Positions 13,911 through 23,199 of a stretch of DNA of 36,397 nt are shown piece by piece; the stretch's first letter is position 1, and each line of letters begins with the position of its first letter. The DNA is from Streptomyces sp. Ncost-T10-10d (GTDB lineage: Bacteria > Actinomycetota > Actinomycetes > Streptomycetales > Streptomycetaceae). The stretch lies in the NCBI RefSeq assembly GCF_900091955.1, contig NZ_FMDF01000102.1:1-36397 (forward strand). Direction: 5' to 3'. A program made the position numbers and the translations under genes. The notes under the pieces are model-generated. The model worked only from the letters and a program-made list of their open reading frames with translations. It was not told where the DNA came from and did no database searches.

Positions 13911-16682
13911 GTGAGACAGGTCTCACGCGCGCTGACGGCTGCCCTGGCGGCCGTGGCGCTGGCGGCGGGTGTGCCAGGGCCGGCGCACGCGCAACCGGCC
14001 GCCGAGTCCATACCCGGCGCGCCGCAGGGCGCCTCCGGGGAGCGGCTGCCGGAGGGGTGGCGTGTCGAGGGCGGGGAGCTGGTCTGGAGCTCGCCCGAGC
14101 CCGTGGGCATGGGGGGCGCCCTGGTCGAGTTCCGCTCGGGGGAACGGCCCCTCGGCGTCCCGACGCCCTCCCCCGACCAACGCACCTTCCGGCTCCGCCT
14201 CGACGGAGCGAGGGTCGGACCCGTGAACGAACTCCAGGTGGTCGCCGGTTCGCGGCGGCTGGACGCCGCAGGGGCCGGCCATGCCCCCGGTCAGCGGCGC
14301 TCGTTGGCTGCGGCGGCGCCCCAGGACCCGTTCCCCGCCAACCCGGTCGACCCCGGTGTCGCCGGTAAGTACCGCACCATCAGCGGTGAGTACGTCCTGA
14401 AGTCGGTGAGGCTGCCGGGCTACGCCGAGCCCGTGGAGATGCGCGCCACGGTCGTCGGCCCGACGGACGCGCCGGGCAAGCGACCGCTGGCGCTCTTCCT
14501 CCACGGCCGCAGCGCCACCTGCTACGAGCCCGGCAAGAACAGCGCGGGCATGGAGTGGCCTTGCAAGCCGGGCAACAAGGCGGTCCCGAGCTACCGCGGC
14601 TTTCTGCACGACCAGAAGCGCCTGGCGTCCCAGGGCTATGTGACGGTCTCCATCTCCGCGAACGGTGTCAACGCGCAGGACGGCCGCACGGCCGACTTCG
14701 GGGCGCAGGCCCGTTCGTCCCTGGTGCGCCGGCACCTCGCCCGGTGGGCCGAGTGGGGCGCGAACCCCGCGAAGGCACCCAAGGCCGTGCGCGCGACGGA
14801 GCCCGCGGACCTCTCGAAGGTGCTCCTGGTCGGCCACTCCCGGGGCGGCGAGGGCGTCAACCGGGCGGCTCTCGACAGCGTCTCCCCGCCGCCGCCCGCC
14901 GAGGACGGCTACCGGGGGCCGGTGGGCTGGCGGATCCGCGGCACCGTCCTGATCGGCCCCACGATCTTCGGGCAGAACCCCACGCCCGACGTGCCCTCCA
15001 TGACCATCCTGCCGGGCTGTGACGGCGATGTGAGCGACCTTCAGGGCCAGATCTACCTCGACGGCACCCGGGGCATCGGCCGGGGCACGGCGCTGCACAG
15101 CGCGGTGTACATGGTCGGCGCCAACCACAACTTCTTCAACACGGAGTGGACGCCCGGCCAGGCCGAGGCCCCGGCCGCCGACGACTTCTGGGACGACGAG
15201 GACAACCCGGACCCGGTCTGCTCGGCAGGGGCCAGGACCCGGCTGAGCGCCAAGCAGCAGCAGACGGCGGGCATCACCTACATCGCCGCCGCCGCGCGGC
15301 TCTTCCTCGCGGGCGACGACCGGGTCCGCCCGCTGCTCGACGGCTCCGACCGGCGCGCGCCCTCGGCCGGCCCCGCCCGGGTGCTGACCCACGCCGTCGG
15401 CGGCAACCGCACCCCGGCGATCCGGCCCGACGACCCGCTCTCGGTGACGAACGGGCGCGTGTGCCGGCAGATCACGACGAGCACCACCCGGGCCTGTAGG
15501 CCTGACTCCGACCCCGGTAGGTCGCCGCACTTCGCGTCCTGGGCGGACACCACCAGTGAGCCGGGCCGCAACGCGGTCACGGCCCGCTGGACCGAGCCGG
15601 GCACCCCGGTCCGGCTGACGCCGGAGCGCGCCTTCTCGCTGGCGGGCTCCGACGCGGTGGCCCTGCGGGTGATGGTGCCGCCGAACACCCGAGGCACCCG
15701 GCTCGACATCGCCCTCACCGACACCTCCGGCAAGCGGGTGAGGCTCGGTCAGGTCACCGTCGACGGCCTTCCCGGCTCCGACTCGACGGCCGCACACTGG
15801 GCGCGTGAGGTCCGCGTCCCGCTGAAGGCCGCCGTCAGCGCCGGTATCGACCTGAAGCGGACGCGGTCGCTGGAGCTCACCCCACGCAGCAGCTCCGGCG
15901 AGCTCTGGCTGATGGACGCCTGGGGCTGGCGCCCCGGCACCCCGGCGGTACGCCCCGTCGCGCTCCCACGTGTGGACATCGGCAGGCTGACGGTCAAGGA
16001 GGGTGACTCCGGCACCCGCACCTACCGCGTGCCCGTGCGGGTCACCGGCAAGGGCACCGGCGTGATCAAGCTCGCCGTCCGCGACCCGGAGACCTACAAG
16101 TCCACCGTCCGCACCGTGACGGTGAAGGCCGGTGGCTCCGTGGACGTGTCGATCACGGTCGAGGGCAACTCCCGCTACAACTACGACCTCCGCCACGAGG
16201 TCGCGGCCAAGGCCGTGCGCGGCACGGTGGTCGGCGACGCCTTCGGGGGCGTGCTCGTCGAGAACGACGACCCGATGCCCACGGTCACCGTGACCCCGGT
16301 CGCCGACTCGGTCACCGAGGGCCGGAAGCTCACGTGGAAGGTGGAGCTCTCCCAGCCCGCCGACACCGACATCGAGACGCGGTTCGATCTCCTGCCGGTG
16401 CGCGAGGGCACGGAGCTGTCCACGAAGGACGTCGACGAGGAGTGGCTCTCCGAGCTCGGCGAGCCCGCCGACCCGGAGCGGCCCCTGTCCACGAACAGTT
16501 CCTCCCTCTGGGTGTCCGTCCCCAAGGGCGGGACGAGCACCGAAGTGTCCGTGCCCACGGTCACCGACGCGCTGACCGAGCCGGAGGAGTCCCTGCGGAT
16601 GCAGGCGTACATCCTCAAGGAGGACGAGTGGATGGAGGGCCCCCTCCTCACGGGGAAGGTCACGGACGCGCGCCAGGGCTGA
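13911..16682 (+). CDS. Large secreted alpha/beta hydrolase (esterase/lipase-like)
   Basis: A 923-residue exported hydrolase. GTG 13911 follows GAGGAG and opens a clean Sec signal peptide (VRQVSRALTAALAAVALA..., cleavage near AHA-QP). The hydrolase core has an oxyanion-type LFLHGRS at about 195-201 and a nucleophile elbow GHSRGGEG with Ser310. Asp371 (GCDGD) and His406 (GANHNFF) are in the right order to form a triad with it. The C-terminal half from about residue 680 is beta-rich with Calx-beta-like repeats (VTVTPVADSVTEGRKLTWKV). These may act in cell-surface or substrate binding. The substrate is unknown. It is preceded by four 11-bp direct repeats and followed by a strong terminator, so it is probably monocistronic. 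Confidence 0.85.
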   Translation: MRQVSRALTAALAAVALAAGVPGPAHAQPAAESIPGAPQGASGERLPEGWRVEGGELVWSSPEPVGMGGALVEFRSGERPLGVPTPSPDQRTFRLRLDGARVGPVNELQVVAGSRRLDAAGAGHAPGQRRSLAAAAPQDPFPANPVDPGVAGKYRTISGEYVLKSVRLPGYAEPVEMRATVVGPTDAPGKRPLALFLHGRSATCYEPGKNSAGMEWPCKPGNKAVPSYRGFLHDQKRLASQGYVTVSISANGVNAQDGRTADFGAQARSSLVRRHLARWAEWGANPAKAPKAVRATEPADLSKVLLVGHSRGGEGVNRAALDSVSPPPPAEDGYRGPVGWRIRGTVLIGPTIFGQNPTPDVPSMTILPGCDGDVSDLQGQIYLDGTRGIGRGTALHSAVYMVGANHNFFNTEWTPGQAEAPAADDFWDDEDNPDPVCSAGARTRLSAKQQQTAGITYIAAAARLFLAGDDRVRPLLDGSDRRAPSAGPARVLTHAVGGNRTPAIRPDDPLSVTNGRVCRQITTSTTRACRPDSDPGRSPHFASWADTTSEPGRNAVTARWTEPGTPVRLTPERAFSLAGSDAVALRVMVPPNTRGTRLDIALTDTSGKRVRLGQVTVDGLPGSDSTAAHWAREVRVPLKAAVSAGIDLKRTRSLELTPRSSSGELWLMDAWGWRPGTPAVRPVALPRVDIGRLTVKEGDSGTRTYRVPVRVTGKGTGVIKLAVRDPETYKSTVRTVTVKAGGSVDVSITVEGNSRYNYDLRHEVAAKAVRGTVVGDAFGGVLVENDDPMPTVTVTPVADSVTEGRKLTWKVELSQPADTDIETRFDLLPVREGTELSTKDVDEEWLSELGEPADPERPLSTNSSSLWVSVPKGGTSTEVSVPTVTDALTEPEESLRMQAYILKEDEWMEGPLLTGKVTDARQG

Positions 16683-16733
16683 CGCCCGGGGTCCACGTCC
16701 CGCACTGACGGTGCCTGAGCGCATCACCTGGAC

Positions 16734-16770
16734 GATGGCACCGGCCCCGCCACTGGGGGCCGGTGCCATC
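16734..16770 (+). terminator. 15-bp stem terminator after the secreted hydrolase
   Basis: Arms 16734-16748 and 16756-16770 are perfect complements around GCCACTG. It lies 52 bp after the hydrolase stop and before the convergent AraC gene, so it may serve both. Confidence 0.8.
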
Positions 16771-16852
16771 GGCGTGATAGCCGGGTCGGCGTCCGGGTCG
16801 CCGTGGGGGAGGACGCCTGTGTGAGTGGTGACGTCCATGGACGTCACGCCGA

Positions 16853-17290
<438 letters not shown>

Positions 17291-17327
17291 CTGTGTGATC
17301 GTGCCACCTCGCGTCGGAGTTGCCCAG

Positions 17328-17357
17328 CTGTATCGATCACGAGCGTTGCTGATACAG
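17328..17357. promoter_or_regulatory. Inverted repeat operator candidate upstream of the AraC-type gene
   Basis: CTGTATC (17328-17334) and GATACAG (17351-17357) are perfect complements with 16 bp between them, centre to centre about two helical turns. They sit in the 84-bp gap before the AraC gene. This spacing suits a dimeric regulator. No second copy was found upstream of uppS. Confidence 0.45.
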
Positions 17358-17374
17358 GGGTGTCCGGGTGTGTC

Positions 17375-18886
17375 CTACGCGTCGGCGAGCAGTAGGTCGT
17401 AAGCGGTCGAGCGCCTGCGACCCGACATGAAGGAGAGGAAGTCCTTCACGAACGCGCTGCGGGAGTACCTTGCGTCGGCGTCGGCCACCGTGCGCCGGAA
17501 CCCGGTCCGGAACAGGGCCCGGTACTCGTCCGCGTCGATGTACTGGTTGCCGTCCGCGTCGGTGACGTCGAAGAGCACTTCGGCGACCCTGATCAGCGCG
17601 GGCCCGGCGAGGGAGGGGACAGCGGCGGCGTACTCCTCCTTGCTGATGCGGCCGTCGCCGTCGATGTCGAGGGCCGCCTGGAGTTCCCTCCACCACTCGG
17701 CATACGCGTTGTAGAGCCTGGTCTCCTCCGGTTCGTCCAGATCGAGGCGGGAGGACAACTCCCGGGCCATGGCGGCGAGATCGGGCCAGTCCAGGTAGCC
17801 GTCGCCGGTCTGGTCCAGCACCGCGGTGAAGAATTCGTCAGCGCTCCGCTGCGGCCCGGTTCCCTCGGACGGACCGTGCTGCACGGCAAACGGCGTGACC
17901 AGCCGGAACAGGGCGCCGGCCTGCTTCATCCGGCCGCGCAGCGCGGCGAGCGTCGCGGCTTGAGGGACGTCGCTGTCCGAGGACAGGTAGAGCAGGCTGG
18001 TGAGACCCTCGGCCCGGAGCCAGTTGTCGGGCAGGAAGCGCGCCAGGCCGACGGCCAGGTAGACGCTTTGCATCAGCGTCCGGGCGCCGGGGATTTCGGG
18101 CAGTCCCGCCCGTCGGCGGAAAGGCTCGGGGAGGGATGCCACCGTGATCGTGCCGATGACCGGGCCCGCGAGCGCGCGGCCCGCCGCCCATACGGTGGGC
18201 AGGCCGTCCAGCAGGGGCGGTGCCGGGAGATGGTCGAAGAGCTTGTAGAGGATGATGCGCAGCGCCTCCGTGTCCTCCAGTTCCTCCTGGACCATGTGGT
18301 CGTAGTACGGCCAGAACTCCTGCAACGTGGGCGGAAGATGGCCGACCCCATCCCCCAAGGCTGCGAGGAAAGCCCGGTATTCGGCGTAGAGCCGTTCCAT
18401 GGAGGTCTGGTCGAGCGGCTGCCCGCTCAGTCGGCACATGGTGACGGAGCTCTCGAAGAGGGTCGCGACCACCCAGGCGCGGACCTGGGGATCCATCGCG
18501 TCGTAGGGCCGGTCCTGCGCGTCGGTGCCGCTCAGCCGCGCGTGCAGGCGGTTGAGCCGCGCCGCCTCTCTCTGCCGCTCGTGATCGTCGGTGCCGAACA
18601 TGCGCTGCAGGCTCACGAGGGTGTTGCGCAACCGTCGCCACGGGTGCGCGACGAACGTCGAGTTGTCCATCAGGGCCGCGCCGATCTGCGGGTGGGCGGC
18701 CTCCAGTACCGTGGCCCTGATCATGGCCAGTGCCCAGCGCGGATCGTTGAAGAACCGGTGGAACTGCGAGTCGGGGCCGAACAGGGATCCGGGCTGTGCT
18801 TCGGGGGCCGGCCGCGCGGGGTCACCGTGGTGATCGGTGCCTCCGGAACGTGTGCGCCTGGGGCGGCTGCTGCCTGTGTCCGTCAC
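17375..18886 (-). CDS. MpaB/DUF2236-type oxygenase fused to three EF-hands
   Basis: A 503-residue protein. Residues ~35-330 resemble the MpaB/DUF2236 (latex-clearing-protein-like) heme oxygenase family: FNDPRWALAMIRATVLEAAHPQ at the entry, a PWRRLRNTL segment and later HM/YYDH helices. Residues 358-454 hold three canonical calcium loops: DQTGDGYLDWPD (358-369), DIDGDGRISKEE (407-418) and DADGNQYIDADE (443-454), spaced as in calerythrin-like EF-hand proteins. Family members oxidise polyisoprenoids or hydroxylated substrates. The GTG start overlaps the TGA of the cis-prenyltransferase gene (GTGA), so the two are coupled and the substrate may be a prenyl product. That substrate link and calcium control are inference. 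No signal peptide was seen. Confidence 0.82.
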   Translation of the reverse strand: MTDTGSSRPRRTRSGGTDHHGDPARPAPEAQPGSLFGPDSQFHRFFNDPRWALAMIRATVLEAAHPQIGAALMDNSTFVAHPWRRLRNTLVSLQRMFGTDDHERQREAARLNRLHARLSGTDAQDRPYDAMDPQVRAWVVATLFESSVTMCRLSGQPLDQTSMERLYAEYRAFLAALGDGVGHLPPTLQEFWPYYDHMVQEELEDTEALRIILYKLFDHLPAPPLLDGLPTVWAAGRALAGPVIGTITVASLPEPFRRRAGLPEIPGARTLMQSVYLAVGLARFLPDNWLRAEGLTSLLYLSSDSDVPQAATLAALRGRMKQAGALFRLVTPFAVQHGPSEGTGPQRSADEFFTAVLDQTGDGYLDWPDLAAMARELSSRLDLDEPEETRLYNAYAEWWRELQAALDIDGDGRISKEEYAAAVPSLAGPALIRVAEVLFDVTDADGNQYIDADEYRALFRTGFRRTVADADARYSRSAFVKDFLSFMSGRRRSTAYDLLLADA

Positions 18887-19686
18887 GGGTGAGGTTCTCC
18901 GTTCGCGTGCGGCGTCACGCCGCCGAAGCGGCGATTGCGTTGCTGGTAGGCGTGCAGGCACTCCAGGAAGTGCGGCGCGCGGAAGTCGGGCCAGAGCACC
19001 GGCGGGAAGATCCACTCGGCGTAGGCCACCTGCCAGAGCATGAAGTTGGAGATCCGCTGTTCCCCGGACGTCCGGATGACGAGGTCCACGTCGGGCGTGT
19101 CGGAAAAGGGCAGGTGAGCGGCGAAATGCTGCTCGTCGACGGCATCGGCCGGTACCCCGCTGCGGATGAGGGACCGTGCCGCCTCGACGATGTCCCTGCG
19201 TCCGCCGTGGTCGAACGCCACGGTCAGCGTCATGCCTCGGTTCGTGCCGGTCAGCGTCATCAGGTCGGCGAAGTCCCGGGCCAGCGGCCCGGGGATCCTC
19301 GGGTCCGCCACTCCGAGGAACCGGCAGCGGATGCCGCGCGCGTGCAGCAGCGGAGCGTGTTTGCGTACTGCGTGGCGCACCAGTCGCATCAGGAAGTCGA
19401 TCTCGCTGCTCGGGCGTCGCCAGTTCTCGGTGGAGAACGCGTACAGGCTCAGCCACTCCACTCCCGACGTCCGCGCCGCCTCGATGACGTCGATCACCGT
19501 TGTTTCCGCTGCCCGGTGACCCGATGTACGTGGTAGGGACCGCCGTGCCGCCCACCGGCCGTTCCCGTCCATCACGCACGCGACATGGCGCGGCACACCC
19601 CTGTGCCGGTCCTCACCGGTTGGGCGACATGGAGGTGCATGGGCCGACGACGAGGCAGAAGTGCCGTCCGCTCGTTCAACCGTCAT
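18883..19686 (-). CDS. uppS: cis-Prenyltransferase, undecaprenyl diphosphate synthase family
   Basis: A 267-residue isoprenyl transferase that condenses isopentenyl diphosphate onto an allylic primer in the cis configuration. It has the P-loop aspartate in CVMDGNGRWA (Asp40), SGHRAAE, LSLYAFSTENWRRP, and the C-terminal RTSGEQRISNFMLWQ and YAEWIFPPVLWPDF boxes, all conserved in UppS. ATG 19686 is chosen because GGGGGAGCAC precedes it and the length then fits; the open frame extends further upstream without homology. The product chain length cannot be read from motifs. The gene may be a second UppS or a dedicated natural-product enzyme. It overlaps the MpaB-EF-hand gene by 4 bp. Confidence 0.92.
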   Translation of the reverse strand: MTVERADGTSASSSAHAPPCRPTGEDRHRGVPRHVACVMDGNGRWAARRSLPRTSGHRAAETTVIDVIEAARTSGVEWLSLYAFSTENWRRPSSEIDFLMRLVRHAVRKHAPLLHARGIRCRFLGVADPRIPGPLARDFADLMTLTGTNRGMTLTVAFDHGGRRDIVEAARSLIRSGVPADAVDEQHFAAHLPFSDTPDVDLVIRTSGEQRISNFMLWQVAYAEWIFPPVLWPDFRAPHFLECLHAYQQRNRRFGGVTPHANGEPHP

Positions 19687-20286
19687 CCGTGCTCCCCCGG
19701 CTGCCGCAACACAGTCCCCCGTCCCGCCTCGCACCCACCCGCTGGTCGCAGCGCCTCCGGGCCGCGAGGCACTGCCCCAGTGGGCCCGGACAGCGCCCCG
19801 TTGTGTCCGGACTCCGCTGAGCGCGTTGCGCATCCGCCGGAAGCCTGTCGAGGCTGCGGACGGGTTTCGCTCCCGCAGACGGCGGACCGGCCTGCTCAGC
19901 GGACGGTCCCGGGGGATCCTCCGCCGCAGCGCCACTCGGATCGACACTCAGCAGAGTGCCGGTGCCCGGCCTCGGACGCATCACAATCTCCGCATATTCA
20001 CCTGTAGTACGTCAGTCCGCTTTAACGACTTCGTGGTCGCTCCTTGACCGGAATCGGGTAGGAACGGACGCTTCGGCACCGCCGGCACCCGACTCCGCTG
20101 TTTCGGCCGAGCCGGTTCCGACGGCAAGGCCTCGCGGCGGCGCCGAAGGCTCTACCGGCATGCACCGATCGACCTGCCCACACTCCTGCGGTACCGCCGG
20201 CGGCTTCTGCCGATGCGGGGTCCGATACCCGGCCGACACAAATCCGCGCGGTGCTGGATGCACGGCCCTGATCAGCTGGACGCGGT
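19687..20286. other. No gene seen in 600 bp between uppS and the carboxypeptidase gene
   Basis: Open frames exist on both strands, but all are Arg/Pro/Ser-rich shadow-type and none has an RBS or recognisable domain. It must hold the divergent promoters. A less GC-rich pocket occurs around 19980-20040. Confidence 0.5.
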
Positions 20287-20342
20287 CCTCTCACAGGCTG
20301 GGACACGTACGCGGTTCCTCGTGTACGTCAGGCTGTGAGAGG
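20287..20342 (+). promoter_or_regulatory. 5'UTR hairpin that could mask the RBS of the carboxypeptidase
   Basis: Arms 20287-20300 (CCTCTCACAGGCTG) and 20329-20342 (CAGGCTGTGAGAGG) pair at 13 of 14 positions, with an inner ACACG/CGTGT helix. The right arm contains GAGAGG, the likely Shine-Dalgarno of GTG 20352. It could be an RNA switch or a protein operator. Confidence 0.5.
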
Positions 20343-20351
20343 TGGTTGTCG

Positions 20352-21371
20352 GTGGATGCTCGTCTGATACGTGCTGCTGCGCCGGGCGGGGAGGAGCGGG
20401 CCGGGCGGGCCCGTCGTGGCGTGGTGTGGGCCTCGGCCGCGGTGCTTGCCGTGGCCGGCGCCGGCGGCTGGCTGGGGCTCACCGGTGGCGGCGGTCGGGA
20501 CATCGGCTCCGCGCCGGCCTCCGGGGCGGCGGCCGTGGCGGACCGGCTGAAGCTGCCGTGGCCGCAGGAGGGCCAGACGAGCATCGAGGTGGAGGGCGTC
20601 GGCAGCCTGGGCAGCAAGGGCGGACAGGAGCCGGTACCGATCGCGAGCGTCACCAAGGTGATGACCGCGTACGTGATCCTCAAGGAGCATCCGCTCAAGA
20701 ACGGGGAGAAGGGGCCGGAGATCACGGTCGACCGGGCCGCCGCGCAGGAGGCCCACTCGCTCAGCGAGTCCAGCGCCCCGGTCCGCGAGGGGCAGCGGCT
20801 CACCCAGCGCAAGCTCCTGGAGCTGTTGCTGCTTCCGTCCGGCAACAACGTCGCCCGGCTGCTGGCCCGTTGGGACGCGGGAAGCCAGGAGGCATTCGTG
20901 GCGAAAATGAGCCGCGCCGCCGCCGGGCTGGGGATGACCCGGACCACGTACACCGGGGCCAGCGGTCTTGAGGCCACCACCAGGAGCACCGCCGACGACC
21001 AGCTCAAGCTCGCCCGCCAGGCCATGAAGGACCCGGTGCTCCGCGCGGTTGTCGCCATGCGCGAAACGACCGTCCCCGGGACGCCCGGCACGATCACCAA
21101 CTCCAACCAGCTGCTTGAGAAGCCCGGGGTGATCGGGCTCAAGACCGGGTCGGGCACCGCCGCCGGCGGCAATCTGATGTGGGCCGTCGAGGTGAAGTCC
21201 CGCGCAGCACGGCACCTCGTGCTCGGTGTCGTGCTCGGGCAGCGCGCCAACACCACGCCCGCCGAGGGCCTTCGGGCCGCCCTGGAGAGCAGTGGCCGGC
21301 TGGTCGACGCCGTGCAGAGGGACCTTCCCGCTGCCCTCGCGCCTCGCGAGGGCAAGCCGGTGCGGGCATGA
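20352..21371 (+). CDS. D-alanyl-D-alanine carboxypeptidase (peptidase S11, PBP5-like)
   Basis: A 339-residue membrane-anchored penicillin-binding protein that trims the terminal D-Ala from peptidoglycan stem peptides. A cytoplasmic Arg-rich start leads into one transmembrane helix (VVWASAAVLAVAGAGGWLGL, ~22-42). The catalytic motifs are Ser99-V-T-Lys102, Ser163-Gly-Asn165 and Lys264-Thr-Gly. No C-terminal amphipathic anchor is seen. GTG 20352 is chosen because GAGAGG lies about 10 nt upstream; the open frame upstream has no homology. The stop overlaps the next start (ATGA). Its coupling to a VanJ-like gene and a two-component pair suggests a role in cell-wall stress or glycopeptide response. 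Confidence 0.92.
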   Translation: MDARLIRAAAPGGEERAGRARRGVVWASAAVLAVAGAGGWLGLTGGGGRDIGSAPASGAAAVADRLKLPWPQEGQTSIEVEGVGSLGSKGGQEPVPIASVTKVMTAYVILKEHPLKNGEKGPEITVDRAAAQEAHSLSESSAPVREGQRLTQRKLLELLLLPSGNNVARLLARWDAGSQEAFVAKMSRAAAGLGMTRTTYTGASGLEATTRSTADDQLKLARQAMKDPVLRAVVAMRETTVPGTPGTITNSNQLLEKPGVIGLKTGSGTAAGGNLMWAVEVKSRAARHLVLGVVLGQRANTTPAEGLRAALESSGRLVDAVQRDLPAALAPREGKPVRA

Positions 21372-22354
21372 CCGCGCTGGTCGAGCGCACGGGCCGCGAG
21401 GCCGGAGCGCGGCCGGGAACCGGCTCGGGCGGCACGGGCACTTGGCGGCGCGGGTGGCTGATCGCCGCAGCCGCCGTGCTGTCCGCGCTGGTCATGGTCG
21501 GACACACCCGGATGCCGAACGGGTTCGGCAACCCCGGCAGTCTCCTTGAGACGTTCCTGCCCTGGCTCGGGATGAGCGTGCCCGTGATGCTGGCGCTGGC
21601 GGCGGTGCGGCGGTCGGCAGCCGCCGGTGTCGCGGTGCTGCTTCCGGCCGTCGTCTGGTGCTCCCTGTTCGGCGGCCTGCTCATGGACAAGCGGTCCGCC
21701 GGCGGGGATCTGACCGTGGTCAGCCACAACGTCAACGACGAGAACCCCGACCCGGTCCGGACCGCGCGTGACCTGGCCGCTACGAGCCCTCAGTTGCTCG
21801 CCCTTGAGGAGCTGACCTCGCACACGGCACCCGCGTACGAGCGCGCCCTGGCCGACACGTATCCGTACCACTCGGTGCAGGGCACGGTCGGCCTGTGGAG
21901 CAAGTACCCGTTGCGGGATGTGGAGCCGGTCGCGATCATGCCGTGGACCCGTGCCCTGCGGGCCACGGTCGATACCCCGAAGGGGCCCGTCGCCGTCTAT
22001 GCCGCCCACCTCGCGTCGGTACGGGTGCTCCCGAGCGTGGGCTTCACCACGGCGAGGCGTAACGAGGCGGCCGTGAAGCTGGCCGATGCCGTACGAGCCG
22101 AACCGCTGCCCCGGGTCGTGGTGGTGGGCGACTTCAACGGCACGACCGACGACCGCGCGCTGCGGCCGGTGACCTCTCAGCTACGGTCGGCCCAGGAGGA
22201 GGCCGGTGACGGCTTCGGCTTCAGCTGGCCCGCATCGTTCCCGGTGGCCCGGATCGACCAGATTCTTGTGAAGGGCGTCATACCGGTCTCGTCCCGGATC
22301 CTGCCGCCCACCGGGAGCGACCACCTGCCGGTCGCGGCCGCTCTGCGCCTGTGA
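21368..22354 (+). CDS. Membrane-anchored EEP-fold phosphatase, VanJ-like
   Basis: A 328-residue protein with three N-terminal transmembrane helices (about 30-48, 58-78, 84-105) and an extracytoplasmic endonuclease/exonuclease/phosphatase domain. Domain motifs are VVSHNVND, the ALEEL metal ligand region, VVVGDFNGT and the C-terminal TGSDHLPV. Streptomyces VanJ and StaP have this architecture and are described as acting on undecaprenyl pyrophosphate and giving teicoplanin resistance. The NPGSLLETFLPWLG stretch between helices agrees with my memory of that subfamily. ATGA overlap with the carboxypeptidase gene implies a shared mRNA. Calling it a true VanJ rather than another EEP membrane protein is tentative. 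Confidence 0.8.
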   Translation: MTALVERTGREAGARPGTGSGGTGTWRRGWLIAAAAVLSALVMVGHTRMPNGFGNPGSLLETFLPWLGMSVPVMLALAAVRRSAAAGVAVLLPAVVWCSLFGGLLMDKRSAGGDLTVVSHNVNDENPDPVRTARDLAATSPQLLALEELTSHTAPAYERALADTYPYHSVQGTVGLWSKYPLRDVEPVAIMPWTRALRATVDTPKGPVAVYAAHLASVRVLPSVGFTTARRNEAAVKLADAVRAEPLPRVVVVGDFNGTTDDRALRPVTSQLRSAQEEAGDGFGFSWPASFPVARIDQILVKGVIPVSSRILPPTGSDHLPVAAALRL

Positions 22355-22433
22355 GGGGGCGGGCGGTGGTCACCTCCTTGCGCAGCGGGATACTCTCGGG
22401 CATTTCGGTACCGATCGACCTTCAGGTGACGTG

Positions 22434-23198
22434 ATGCAACAGCACGACCGTGACGCGGCGGGACAGCAGGACGGCAGCCCCGCCGGCCCCACCTCCGCCT
22501 CCATCCCCGATTCCGTCCACGTGCTGCTGGTCGAGGACGACGAAGCGATCCGCAGGTCCGTCGGGATGGTGCTGGAGCGCTACGGCTATCGGGTCTCGGT
22601 GGCGTCCGACGGCCTGACGGGCCTTGAGATGTTCCGGGAGGGACAGCACGACCTGCTGCTCCTCGACATCATGCTGCCGCACCTCGACGGCATCGGACTG
22701 TGCCGCCGGATCCGTGAGGCGAGTCAGGCACCGATCCTGATGATGTCCGCCCGCGGCGCCTCGCTCGACGTGGTGGCGGGCCTGGAGGCGGGCGCCGACG
22801 ACTACATCGTCAAACCGGTCGACACCACCGTCCTGCTGGCGCGGATCCGCACCCTGCTGCGCCGGGCCACCTTCACCCGACCCCCCACGGCGGGCAGCCG
22901 CCCGGCCGACGACGGCCTGCTCACCTTCCGCGACCTCAGCGTCGACACCCGGGGCCTGGAGGTGCGCGTCGACGGCCGTCCGCTCGCGCTCACCCCGACC
23001 GAACTGCGCCTGCTCCTGGAATTCGTGGCCGCACCGGGCATCGCCCTGCAACGGCAGACGCTGCTGCGCAAGGTGTGGGACTACGGCTGGGACGGTGACA
23101 GCCGGGTGGTGGACCTGGCCGTGCAGCGGCTGCGCAAGAAGATCGGCGCCGGTCACATCGAGACCGTCCGCGGTTTCGGCTACAAGTTCCGGCGCTGA
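22434..23198 (+). CDS. OmpR/PhoB-type response regulator
   Basis: A 254-residue transcription factor. A ~25-residue Ala/Pro/Ser extension precedes the receiver domain (VLLVEDDEA, phospho-acceptor Asp78 in LLLLDIMLP, MMSARG, Lys in YIVKPVD). A winged helix with LTPTELRLL and the recognition region VDLAVQRLRKKIG follows, ending GFGYKFRR. ATG 22434 follows AGGTGA; a GTG directly before it is possible. It is followed after one base by its kinase gene. Resemblance to CseB-type cell-envelope regulators is suggestive only. It may bind 11-bp direct repeats such as those at 13759. Confidence 0.94.
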   Translation: MQQHDRDAAGQQDGSPAGPTSASIPDSVHVLLVEDDEAIRRSVGMVLERYGYRVSVASDGLTGLEMFREGQHDLLLLDIMLPHLDGIGLCRRIREASQAPILMMSARGASLDVVAGLEAGADDYIVKPVDTTVLLARIRTLLRRATFTRPPTAGSRPADDGLLTFRDLSVDTRGLEVRVDGRPLALTPTELRLLLEFVAAPGIALQRQTLLRKVWDYGWDGDSRVVDLAVQRLRKKIGAGHIETVRGFGYKFRR

Positions 23199-23199
23199 G

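Noticed and set aside
19585..20047. Overlapping plus-strand ORFs upstream of the carboxypeptidase
   Set aside because: No RBS, no recognisable domain, frames extend into uppS antisense; treated as intergenic.
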